Assembly: GCA_035540955.1 (NCBI GenBank)
Contig: DATLFP010000228.1
Coordinates: 1-16,315 of the forward strand
Reading direction: 5' to 3'
Length of the DNA stretch: 16,315 nt
From: DATLFP01 sp035540955
GTDB taxonomy: Bacteria; Actinomycetota; Acidimicrobiia; Acidimicrobiales; CADCSY01
Shown: positions 9,697 to 16,315 of the stretch, one piece after another
How the letters are laid out: every line of letters starts with the position of its first letter
How positions within the stretch are numbered: position 1 is the stretch's first letter
Made by a program: the position numbers and the translations under genes
The notes under the pieces: generated by a model
Told to the model about the DNA's origin: nothing
The model's database searches: none
Seen by the model: only the letters and a program-made list of their open reading frames with translations

Positions 9697-10747
9697 TGCT
9701 CGAGCCGCCCGCGATCCGGGCTGCGGGGCTGCGCCCGAGCTGGATCGCGGGCGGCGGCGTCGCCCTGCTCGTCGCCGGCGTGGCCGGGCTCTCGATGGGG
9801 GCGGTGCCGATCGCGGCACCGCGCATCCTGCTCGAGCTGCTCGACCACGTGCCGGGCATCGACGTGCGCTCGGGGCTCTCACCGCGCGAGGCCGACATCG
9901 TCTGGGAGCTGCGCGCCCCGCGCGTGGCCCTCGGCTTCCTCGTCGGCGCCATGCTCGCCGTCGCCGGCGCGTCCTTTCAGGGCGTGTTCCGCAACCCCCT
10001 CGCCGATCCCTACCTCCTCGGCGCGGCCGCCGGCGCCGGTCTCGGCGCCACGATCGCCATCGGCGGTCATCTCGATTGGGAGGTCGGCCCCTTCGACACC
10101 ATCCCGCTGGCGGCGTTCGTCGGGACGTTGGTCGCCGTCTTCCTCGCCTACGCCGTGTCGACCGTCGGCGGCCGCGACCCGTCCCCGGCGGTGCTGCTCC
10201 TGGCCGGCGTGGCCGTGATGACGTTCCTCACCGCCGTGCAGACGTTCCTGCTCCAGCGCCAAGCCGACACGATCCGCGAGGTCTACACCTTCATCCTCGG
10301 CCGGCTGCTCACCGCAGGGTGGGGTGAGGTCGTGCTCGTCCTCCCCTACGCCGGGTTGTCGATCACCGTCCTGCTCCTCCACCGCCGGCGCCTCGACGTC
10401 CTCGCCGTCGGCGACGACGAGGCGACCTCCCTCGGCGTCGACGTCACCCGCACCCGGCTGGTGATCGTGGTGTTCGCCTCGCTGGCCACCGCCGCGGCGG
10501 TGTCGGTCAGTGGCCTCATCGGCTTCGTCGGCCTGGTGGTCCCGCACATCGTCCGGCTCCTCGCCGGCTCGAGCTTTCGCGTGGTGCTCCCGCTCTCGGT
10601 GCTCTTCGGCGCCGCGTTCCTCGTCCTCGCCGACCTCGTGGCCCGCACCGCGCTGTCGCCGTCGGAGATCCCGATCGGGGTCGTGACCGCGTTCTTCGGT
10701 GCGCCCTTCTTCGTGCTCGTCCTCCGGGCCCGGGGCCGGCTCGTCTG

Positions 10748-10748
<1 letters not shown>
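9696..10748 (+). CDS. btuC: Corrinoid ABC transporter permease (FecCD/BtuC family)
   Basis: This is the membrane-spanning subunit of the importer. It has 350 residues and many hydrophobic segments, consistent with the roughly ten helices of the FecCD family. Family motifs are ELRAPRVALGFLVGAMLAVA (about 71-90), GASFQGVFRNPLADPYLLG (about 91-109), AAAVSVSGLIGFVGLVVPHI, and the C-terminal GVVTAFFGAPFFVLVL. It begins at ATG 9696, sharing one base with the btuF stop, and its stop shares one base with the btuD start, so the three transport genes are translationally coupled. The cytoplasmic loop DDEATSLGVDV, which docks the ATPase in this family, is present. Confidence 0.95.
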
Positions 10749-11523
<775 letters not shown>

Positions 11524-11527
<4 letters not shown>

Positions 11528-12048
11528 CGCGGGCGGGATCGGTCGTGATCGTCAACACGGGCGACGGCAAGGGCAAGTCGACGGCGGCGTTCGGCGTGAT
11601 GGTCCGCGCGATCGCCCGCGGCTGGCGCGTTGCGGTGATCCAGTCGATCAAATCGGGTCAGTGGAACGTCGGCGAGGAGAAGGTCGGGCGCCAGCTGGGC
11701 GTCGACTGGTGGACGATCGGGGACGGCTTCACCTGGGAGAGCGACGACCTCACGCGCGACGAGGCGATGGCACGGGAGGCGTGGCGCCAGGCGAAGGCGA
11801 CGATCGAGGCCGGCGAGCACCAGCTCGTGATCCTCGACGAGATCACCTACCCGATGACCTGGGGCTGGATCGACACCGACGAGGTCGTCGCCACCATGGC
11901 TGGCCGTCCGCCCCACGTCAACGTGATCGCCACCGGACGCAACGCCCCCGAGGCGCTTGTTGGCGTCGCCGACACCGTGACCGAGATGCGCATGGTGAAG
12001 CACGCCTTCCAGCGAGGCATCACGGCCAAGAAGGGCATCGAGTACTGA
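11524..12048 (+). CDS. cobO: Corrinoid adenosyltransferase, CobO/BtuR (CobA) family
   Basis: This enzyme transfers the 5'-deoxyadenosyl group of ATP to the cobalt of reduced corrinoids, here most likely imported cobinamide or cobamides. It has 174 residues, typical for the BtuR/CobO type. The P-loop is NTGDGKGKSTAAFG (residues 11-24), followed by VIQSIKSGQW where the family has a QFxKG-like motif. The Asp/Glu pair sits in LVILDEITYPMTWGW, and TGRNAPEALV and EMRMVKHAFQRGITAKKGIEY close the protein. It starts at GTG 11524, overlapping btuD by four bases. This family is unrelated to PduO and EutT. Its place between the importer and cbiZ makes sense because CbiZ and the later enzymes act on adenosylated corrinoids. 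The next gene is 41 bases downstream, the only real gap in the operon. Confidence 0.95.
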
Positions 12049-12076
12049 TGGGACGGCGCTGATGGACCCGAGGCCG

Positions 12077-12095
12077 TGAGGTCATCCTCATGAGG
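12077..12095 (+). promoter_or_regulatory. Hairpin over the cbiZ translation start
   Basis: TGAGG (12077-12081) and CCTCA (12086-12090) form a 5-bp hairpin with a TCAT loop. It covers the only GAGG-like ribosome site of cbiZ and the A of its ATG. The overlapping CCTCATGAGG (12086-12095) is itself a perfect palindrome, so two alternative folds exist. It may tune cbiZ translation or may be chance. Confidence 0.35.
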
Positions 12096-12719
12096 TCGCG
12101 GCTGCAGACGCACACCACGACGGACCGCGTGCGACCGGCGCTCGTGTGGCGGTCGCCAGCGCCGTTCCTCGCCGCCTCGTCGGCCCCGTTCGGCGGGGGC
12201 ATGGCCCGCCGGACATGGATCGTGAACGCCGAGGTGCCCAGCAGCTACGACCGCGTCGACCTGGCGCAGCATGCGGCCGAGCTGCAGACCGAGCTCGGGC
12301 TCCGTGGCGACGGGATCGTGCTGCTCACGGCCGCCTCGGTCGAGAAGCACACGGTCGCGACCGACGGCGAGGTGGTGGCCACCGCCACCGTCGGCCTGAC
12401 CGCGCCGACGTGGGCGGCGGCCCCCGACGGCGACGCGGGCGCTTGGCGTCCGGGCACGATCAACATCGTGTGCTGGGTCCCGGTTCGGCTCGCCCTCAGC
12501 GCGCTCGTCGGCGCCGTCGCGACCGTCACCGAGGCGAAGGTCCAGGCGCTGCTCGGTTCGGGCGTCGACGGCACCGGCACGCCCAGCGACGCGGTGTGCA
12601 TCGCCTGCCCCGCCGACGGGCCCGTGGAGGCGTTTGCCGGCGTGCGCGCCCGGTGGGGCGCGCCGCTGGCCCGGGCCGCACACGACGCCGTCGCCGCCGG
12701 CGTGCCGGAGGGCCGATGA
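12090..12719 (+). CDS. cbiZ: Adenosylcobinamide amidohydrolase
   Basis: CbiZ cuts the aminopropanol side chain from adenosylcobinamide, giving adenosylcobyric acid, which CbiB can use again. It has 209 residues. Family-like stretches in order are APFLAASSAPFGGGMARRTW, IVNAEVPSSYDRVD, IVLLTAASVEKHTV, VATATVGLTAP, PGTINIVCWVPV, TVTEAKVQALL, GTGTPSDAVCIACP and the C-terminal GAPLARAAHDAVAAGV. These match the CbiZ pattern of a GTIN block followed by TEAK and GTxSD blocks. ATG 12090 is the only reasonable start, because an in-frame stop lies at 12060-12062; GAGG is about 8 bases upstream. The stop overlaps cobU (ATGA). CbiZ is best known from archaea and from bacteria that remodel foreign cobamides, and its place in the middle of this operon supports a salvage or remodelling role. 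The call rests on remembered family motifs. Confidence 0.88.
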   Translation: MRSRLQTHTTTDRVRPALVWRSPAPFLAASSAPFGGGMARRTWIVNAEVPSSYDRVDLAQHAAELQTELGLRGDGIVLLTAASVEKHTVATDGEVVATATVGLTAPTWAAAPDGDAGAWRPGTINIVCWVPVRLALSALVGAVATVTEAKVQALLGSGVDGTGTPSDAVCIACPADGPVEAFAGVRARWGAPLARAAHDAVAAGVPEGR

Positions 12720-13201
12720 CCTCACTGACCCTCGTCCTCGGCGGCGCCGCGTCGGGCAAGTCATCGATCGCCGAGCGGTTGGTGGCCGAGGCGGGCGCCG
12801 AGGTGGTCTATGTCGCCACCGGCGTGGCGACCGACCCCGACATGGCCGCCCGGATCGCCGCTCACCGGGACCGGCGCCCCTCGACGTGGTCCACCGTCGA
12901 GACCACCGACCTCCCCGCCGCGGTCGCGACCCTCCCCGACCGCCCCGCCCTCGTCGACTCCCTCGGTACCTGGGTCGCCCACGCCGCCGACCTACGCGTC
13001 GACGTCGACGCGCTCGTCGCCGCCCTCAGGGCGCGCACCGCGCCGACGGTCGTCGTGTCCGAGGAGGTCGGGCTCGGTGTCCACCCCGAGACGCCGGTCG
13101 GTCGCCGCTTCCGGGACGTGCTCGGCGAGGTGAACCGGCGGGTGGCCGACATCGCCGACGAGGTCCTGCTCGTCGTCGCCGGAAGGACGGTGCGTCTGTG
13201 A
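12716..13201 (+). CDS. cobU: Adenosylcobinamide kinase / adenosylcobinamide-phosphate guanylyltransferase
   Basis: CobU phosphorylates adenosylcobinamide and then adds GMP, giving the AdoCbi-GDP used by CobS. It has 161 residues, a little shorter than the roughly 180 of Salmonella CobU. The P-loop is LVLGGAASGKSS (6-17). VVYVATGVATDPDMAARIAAHR aligns with the family block ending in a His-rich motif, and LVDSLGTWV, SEEVGLGVHPETPVGRRF and DVLGEVNRRVADIADEVLLV follow. Where Salmonella has a His-His pair, with the first reported as the guanylylated residue (H46), this protein has Ala49-His50, so only the second His is kept. From memory, some actinobacterial CobU proteins share this, so activity is still expected. 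It starts at ATG 12716 (ATGA overlap with cbiZ); the stop overlaps cobS (GTGA). Confidence 0.95.
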   Translation: MTSLTLVLGGAASGKSSIAERLVAEAGAEVVYVATGVATDPDMAARIAAHRDRRPSTWSTVETTDLPAAVATLPDRPALVDSLGTWVAHAADLRVDVDALVAALRARTAPTVVVSEEVGLGVHPETPVGRRFRDVLGEVNRRVADIADEVLLVVAGRTVRL

Positions 13202-13872
13202 GGGCGGCCCTCGCGTTCCTCACGCCCATCGGTGGCGCCCGCCCGCCGTCGCCCCGCTCCCTGCCGTGGTTCCCCATCGTCGGCGCGGTCGTTGGGGGCA
13301 CCGTCGGCGTCGCCTGGTGGCTCGCCGGCGAGGTGTGGGATCCGCTGGTCGCCGCCGCGCTCGCAGTCGCCGCCGATCTCGCCCTCACCGGCATGCTCCA
13401 CCACGACGGCCTGGCCGACAGCGCCGACGGGCTCCTCCCCCACCTCCCGGTCGAGCGCCGGCTCGCCGTCATGCGCCAGCCCGACATCGGGGCCTTCGGG
13501 GTGTCGGCCGTGGGCGTCGTCCTGCTCGTGCAGGTGGCGGCGCTGGCGTCGATGGCGCCCGACCCGGTGCTCCTGGTGGCGCTGTTCGCGTCGTCCCGCG
13601 GTGGCGCTGCCGTCATCCTCGCCTCCCGCCCGTACGCCCGACCCGGCGGGCTGGCCGAGGCGTTCCGGGGCCGGGCGCCCCTCGCGTGGGTCCTCACCTT
13701 CGTCGCGATCGCCGCGCTCGGTTCCGTCGAGCCCCTCGCGCTCGCCGCCGTTCCCGCCTTCGCCGGCGTGATCGTCCTCGCCGAGCGCCGACTCGGCGGC
13801 TACACGGGCGACACGCTCGGCGCCGCCATCGTGGTGGCACAGACCGTCGGGGTGCTGGGAGCCGCGACGTGA
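13198..13872 (+). CDS. cobS: Adenosylcobinamide-GDP ribazoletransferase (cobalamin-5'-phosphate synthase)
   Basis: CobS is an integral membrane enzyme that joins AdoCbi-GDP to alpha-ribazole (phosphate), the last joining step of the nucleotide loop. It has 224 residues, somewhat shorter than the usual 240-260, and several hydrophobic segments. Conserved motifs are MLHHDGLADSADGLL (66-80, the DGLADxxDG metal-binding signature), MRQPDIGAFG (92-101), SRGGAAVILASRPYARP in the middle, and GGYTGDTLGA (200-209). The start is GTG 13198 with a GTGA overlap with cobU; the stop overlaps cbiB in the same way. The N terminus RAALAFLTPIGG matches the family's usual beginning (AxxFLTxxP), which supports this start. 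Confidence 0.95.
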   Translation: MRAALAFLTPIGGARPPSPRSLPWFPIVGAVVGGTVGVAWWLAGEVWDPLVAAALAVAADLALTGMLHHDGLADSADGLLPHLPVERRLAVMRQPDIGAFGVSAVGVVLLVQVAALASMAPDPVLLVALFASSRGGAAVILASRPYARPGGLAEAFRGRAPLAWVLTFVAIAALGSVEPLALAAVPAFAGVIVLAERRLGGYTGDTLGAAIVVAQTVGVLGAAT

Positions 13873-14753
13873 ACCGGCCGCTCGGCGCCGCCCTCGGTCT
13901 CCTCCTCGACCGCGCCATCGGCGAGCCGCGTCTCGACCCACACCCGGTGGCGCTCCTCGGCACCGGCCTCGGGCGGCTCGAGGACCGGCTCTGGCGCGAC
14001 CAGCGGGTGGCCGGCGTGCGGTTCGCGCTCGCCGGCTCCGCCATCGGCATCGCCGCCGGCGCCGTGCTGCGATCGACCTCGGCAGCGACGTACCTGGCGA
14101 CCTCCGGCCGGATGCTCGGCGAGGTGGCCACCGACGTCCACCGGTCGCTCGTCGCCGGCGACCTCGACGGGGCCCGCCTCCGGCTCCCGGCGCTCGTCGG
14201 CCGCGACCCGTCGACCCTCGGCCCCGACGAGATCGCCCGCGCCGTCGTCGAGTCGGTCGCCGAGAACACCGTCGACGCCGTGGTGGCGCCCGCGCTGTGG
14301 GCCGCGGCCGCCGGCGCCCCTGGCGTGGTCGGCCACCGCGCGGTCAACACGATGGACTCGATGGTCGGGCACCGCTCCGAGCGCTACGAGCGGTTCGGCT
14401 GGGCATCGGCCCGCCTGGACGACGCCACCGCGTGGATCCCGGCGCGGGCCACCGCCGCGCTCGTCGCCGTGGCCCGGCCCGCGCGGGCCCTCGACGTCGC
14501 CCGGATCGTCCGACGCGACGCGCCCGCCCATCCCTCGCCGAACGCGGGCGTGGCCGAGGCCGCGTTTGCGGCCGCCCTCGAGCTCCGGCTCGGCGGCACC
14601 AACACCTATGCGGACCGCGTCGAGCACCGAGCCGAGATGGGCGACGGCAAGCCACCCTCGTCGGCGGACATCGTGCGGGCCGTCCGCCTGTCGCGCGATG
14701 TCAGCCTCGTGCTCGCCGGGATCCTGGGAGTCGTCGGTGCCGCCCGCCGGTGA
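13869..14753 (+). CDS. cbiB: Adenosylcobinamide-phosphate synthase (CbiB/CobD)
   Basis: This membrane enzyme condenses adenosylcobyric acid with (R)-1-amino-2-propanol O-phosphate (or aminopropanol) to give adenosylcobinamide (phosphate). It has 294 residues, slightly under the usual 310-330. Signatures are LLDRAIGEPRLDPHPVALLG at the N terminus, VGRDPSTL (110-117), ESVAENTVDAVVAP (128-141), NTMDSMVGH (160-168), DDATAWIPAR (184-193) and AHPSPNAGVAEAAFAAAL (from about 220). The gene is called cobD in the Pseudomonas nomenclature, a name that means a different enzyme in Salmonella. The start is GTG 13869, overlapping cobS by GTGA. Its end overlaps the next gene by 17 bases. It uses the product of CbiZ, which closes the remodelling loop within one operon. 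Confidence 0.95.
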   Translation: MNRPLGAALGLLLDRAIGEPRLDPHPVALLGTGLGRLEDRLWRDQRVAGVRFALAGSAIGIAAGAVLRSTSAATYLATSGRMLGEVATDVHRSLVAGDLDGARLRLPALVGRDPSTLGPDEIARAVVESVAENTVDAVVAPALWAAAAGAPGVVGHRAVNTMDSMVGHRSERYERFGWASARLDDATAWIPARATAALVAVARPARALDVARIVRRDAPAHPSPNAGVAEAAFAAALELRLGGTNTYADRVEHRAEMGDGKPPSSADIVRAVRLSRDVSLVLAGILGVVGAARR

Positions 14754-15615
14754 CCACGGCGGCGACGCTGCCGCGGTGGCCCGAGGTCTCGGCCTCGACC
14801 CGAGGTCGATGCTCGACCTCTCGATGAGCCTCAACCCCGTGGCGCCCGACGTGCGACCGCTCCTCGTCGAGCACCTCGACGCCGCCCGCCGCTACCCCGA
14901 TCCTGAAGAGGCGACGGTGGCGCTGGCCGCCCGCCTCGCCGTGGACCCCGAGCGCGTCCTGCTCACCAACGGCGGCGCGGAGGCCATCGCCCTCGTCGCC
15001 GGCCACCTGGGGGCGGTGTCGGTGGCCGAGCCCGAGTTCTCGCTGTGGCGCCGCCACGCCCGCATCGAGCCCGGGGCCCCGGTGGCCCGCTCGAACCCGA
15101 ACAACCCGACCGGCGTCCTCGCCGATGCCGGCGCCACGGCCACGATCTGGGACGAGGCGTTCTACCCGCTCGCCACCGGCCACTGGACCCGCGGCGAGGG
15201 CGAATGGGTGGTCGGGTCGCTGACCAAGACGCTGGCGTGTCCCGGCCTGCGCATCGGGTACGTGATCGGCGACGTCGAACCCCTCCGGGTCCGGCAACCC
15301 GAATGGTCGGTGGGCGGCCTCGCCTGCGCGGCGCTGCCGGCGCTGCTCGACCTCGTCGACCTCGACGCCTGGTCGCGCGCCGTCGCCACGCTCCGGGCCG
15401 AGCTCGTCGGCGTGCTGCGCGCCGCGGGGTTGACGCCCCGCCCGTCGGATGCACCGTGGGTGCTCGTCGATGCCCCGCTGCGCGACCGGCTCGCGCCGCG
15501 CGGCGTCGTCGTGCGCGACTGCGCGTCCTTCGGCCTGCCCGGGGTCACCCGGATCGCGGTGCCCGACGAGTGCGGCCTCGACCGGCTGGCCGACGCGTTG
15601 GCGAGCACGGCATGA
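14737..15615 (+). CDS. cobC: Threonine-phosphate decarboxylase-like PLP enzyme (CobC / Salmonella-type CobD)
   Basis: This is a fold-type I PLP enzyme of the histidinol-phosphate aminotransferase group. In cobalamin operons, members decarboxylate L-threonine O-3-phosphate to aminopropanol phosphate for CbiB. It has 292 residues, clearly shorter than the 330-360 of typical members. The family opening is HGGDAAAVARGLG followed by MLDLSMSLNPVAPD. SNPNNPTGVL (N120-G126) binds the cofactor, the Schiff-base Lys is K164 in SLTKTLACPGLRIGY, and R172 follows. WDEAFYPL gives the Asp that contacts the PLP nitrogen. The start is GTG 14737, with GGGAG six bases upstream, inside the last codons of cbiB. 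The stop overlaps cobT (ATGA). Because no threonine kinase gene is visible nearby, the source of threonine phosphate is unknown. An aminotransferase role cannot be excluded from sequence alone, but the context argues against it. Confidence 0.88.
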   Translation: MPPAGDHGGDAAAVARGLGLDPRSMLDLSMSLNPVAPDVRPLLVEHLDAARRYPDPEEATVALAARLAVDPERVLLTNGGAEAIALVAGHLGAVSVAEPEFSLWRRHARIEPGAPVARSNPNNPTGVLADAGATATIWDEAFYPLATGHWTRGEGEWVVGSLTKTLACPGLRIGYVIGDVEPLRVRQPEWSVGGLACAALPALLDLVDLDAWSRAVATLRAELVGVLRAAGLTPRPSDAPWVLVDAPLRDRLAPRGVVVRDCASFGLPGVTRIAVPDECGLDRLADALASTA

Positions 15616-16315
15616 GCGTCGGCGACGACGCCCGCGCCCGGCTCGACCGCCTGGCCAAGCCGCCCGGCTCGCTCGGCCGGCTCGAGCGCCTGGCCGTGCA
15701 GCTGTGCGAGATCTCGGGGACGTGCCCGCCCCGCGCCCCGTCACCGGTCAAGGTGATCGTGTTCGCCGGCGACCACGGCGTGCTCGCGCAGGGCGTGTCG
15801 CCGTGGCCCCAGGAGGTCACCGCGGCGATGGTCCGCACCTTCGCCATGGGCGGGGCCGCCGTGAACGCCATCGCCGCCACCGTCGGCGCCGAGGTGGTCG
15901 TGGTCGACGTCGGCGTGGCGAGCCCGGTGCCGGGCGCCCTCGATCGCAACGTCCGGCGCGGCACCGCCGACCTCTCGGTGGGTCCGGCGATGACCAGAAA
16001 CGAGGCGTGGGCGGCCATCGACGAGGCCATGGAGCTGGCGGCGGTGAGCGGGGCGGGGCTGCTCGTCACCGGCGACATGGGCATCGGCAACACCACGGCG
16101 TCGGCGGCGGTCATCGCCGCGCTGACGGGTCGCCCGGCGCACGAGGTGACGGGCCGTGGCACCGGCATCGACGACGCCACCCTGGCCCGCAAGACCAGCA
16201 TCGTCGCGGAGGCCGTGGCCCGCATCCCGGCGGGCGCCGATGCGGTCGACGTGCTCGCCGAGGTCGGGGGCCTGGAGATCGCCGCCATCTCCGGCCTGAT
16301 CTCGGGGGCGGGCGT
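15612..16315 (+). CDS. cobT: Nicotinate-nucleotide:dimethylbenzimidazole phosphoribosyltransferase (3' end outside window)
   Basis: CobT activates the lower-ligand base by converting it with nicotinate mononucleotide to alpha-ribazole phosphate, the partner of AdoCbi-GDP in the CobS reaction. The window holds 234 complete codons of a protein that is normally about 340-350 residues. Motifs seen are LAKPPGSLGRLERLAVQL (14-31), VFAGDHGVLAQGVSPWPQEV (50-69), MGGAAVNAIA, TGDMGIGNTTASAAV and VTGRGTGIDDATLARK. The catalytic Glu of the C-terminal part lies beyond the window. The start is ATG 15612 (ATGA overlap with cobC). The N terminus begins about 15-20 residues later than in Salmonella CobT. The cut at 16315 is the window edge, not a break in the gene. 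Confidence 0.95.
   Translation, partial: MSVGDDARARLDRLAKPPGSLGRLERLAVQLCEISGTCPPRAPSPVKVIVFAGDHGVLAQGVSPWPQEVTAAMVRTFAMGGAAVNAIAATVGAEVVVVDVGVASPVPGALDRNVRRGTADLSVGPAMTRNEAWAAIDEAMELAAVSGAGLLVTGDMGIGNTTASAAVIAALTGRPAHEVTGRGTGIDDATLARKTSIVAEAVARIPAGADAVDVLAEVGGLEIAAISGLISGAG

Noticed and set aside
9127..9882. Minus-strand frame opposite btuF/btuC
   Set aside because: No recognisable motifs, no ribosome site, and it lies opposite two clear transport genes.
12146..12715. Upstream extension of the cobU frame over cbiZ
   Set aside because: Arg-rich shadow translation of cbiZ; cobU begins at ATG 12716 just before its P-loop.

Overview
The window is high-GC, densely packed bacterial DNA of actinobacterial character. 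Nearly every gene junction is an overlapping stop/start, GTG starts are common, and the gene content fits. An Acidimicrobiia-like source is my inference and cannot be proved from 16 kb. It holds two divergent operons. Each has an RNA-based control element in its leader, and both run off the ends of the window.

Minus strand, about 8531 down to 1: a short HATPase of the RsbW anti-sigma/kinase type, a DUF2277 protein, then the de novo pyrimidine operon pyrR-pyrB-pyrC-carA-carB-pyrD (pyrD cut at base 1). CarA/CarB make carbamoyl phosphate, PyrB joins it to aspartate, PyrC closes the ring and PyrD oxidises dihydroorotate to orotate. The pyr leader (7714-7792) carries a close match to the PyrR-binding loop, a perfect GC-rich palindrome followed by a T-rich stretch (terminator), and a 9-bp antiterminator pairing that excludes both. 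This is a complete PyrR attenuator. The best Shine-Dalgarno for pyrR lies before the terminator, so the terminator may sit inside the pyrR reading frame.

Plus strand, about 8600 to the right edge: a compact cobalamin riboswitch leader with a visible Shine-Dalgarno-sequestering arm, then btuF-btuC-btuD (corrinoid ABC importer), a cobO-type corrinoid adenosyltransferase, cbiZ (adenosylcobinamide amidohydrolase), cobU, cobS, cbiB, a cobC/cobD-type threonine-phosphate decarboxylase and cobT (cut at 16315). The gene set is uptake plus remodelling and nucleotide-loop assembly, with no corrin-ring synthesis genes in view. The presence of CbiZ suggests that imported cobinamides or foreign cobamides are cut back to adenosylcobyric acid and rebuilt with the cell's own lower ligand.

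No mobile elements, CRISPR arrays, tRNAs or rRNAs were seen. The individual enzymes belong to known families. The points most worth a second look are the two RNA switches, the uncertain pyrR start, the CbiZ-containing salvage operon, a class 1B-type PyrD without PyrK beside it, and the RsbW/DUF2277 pair between the two operons.
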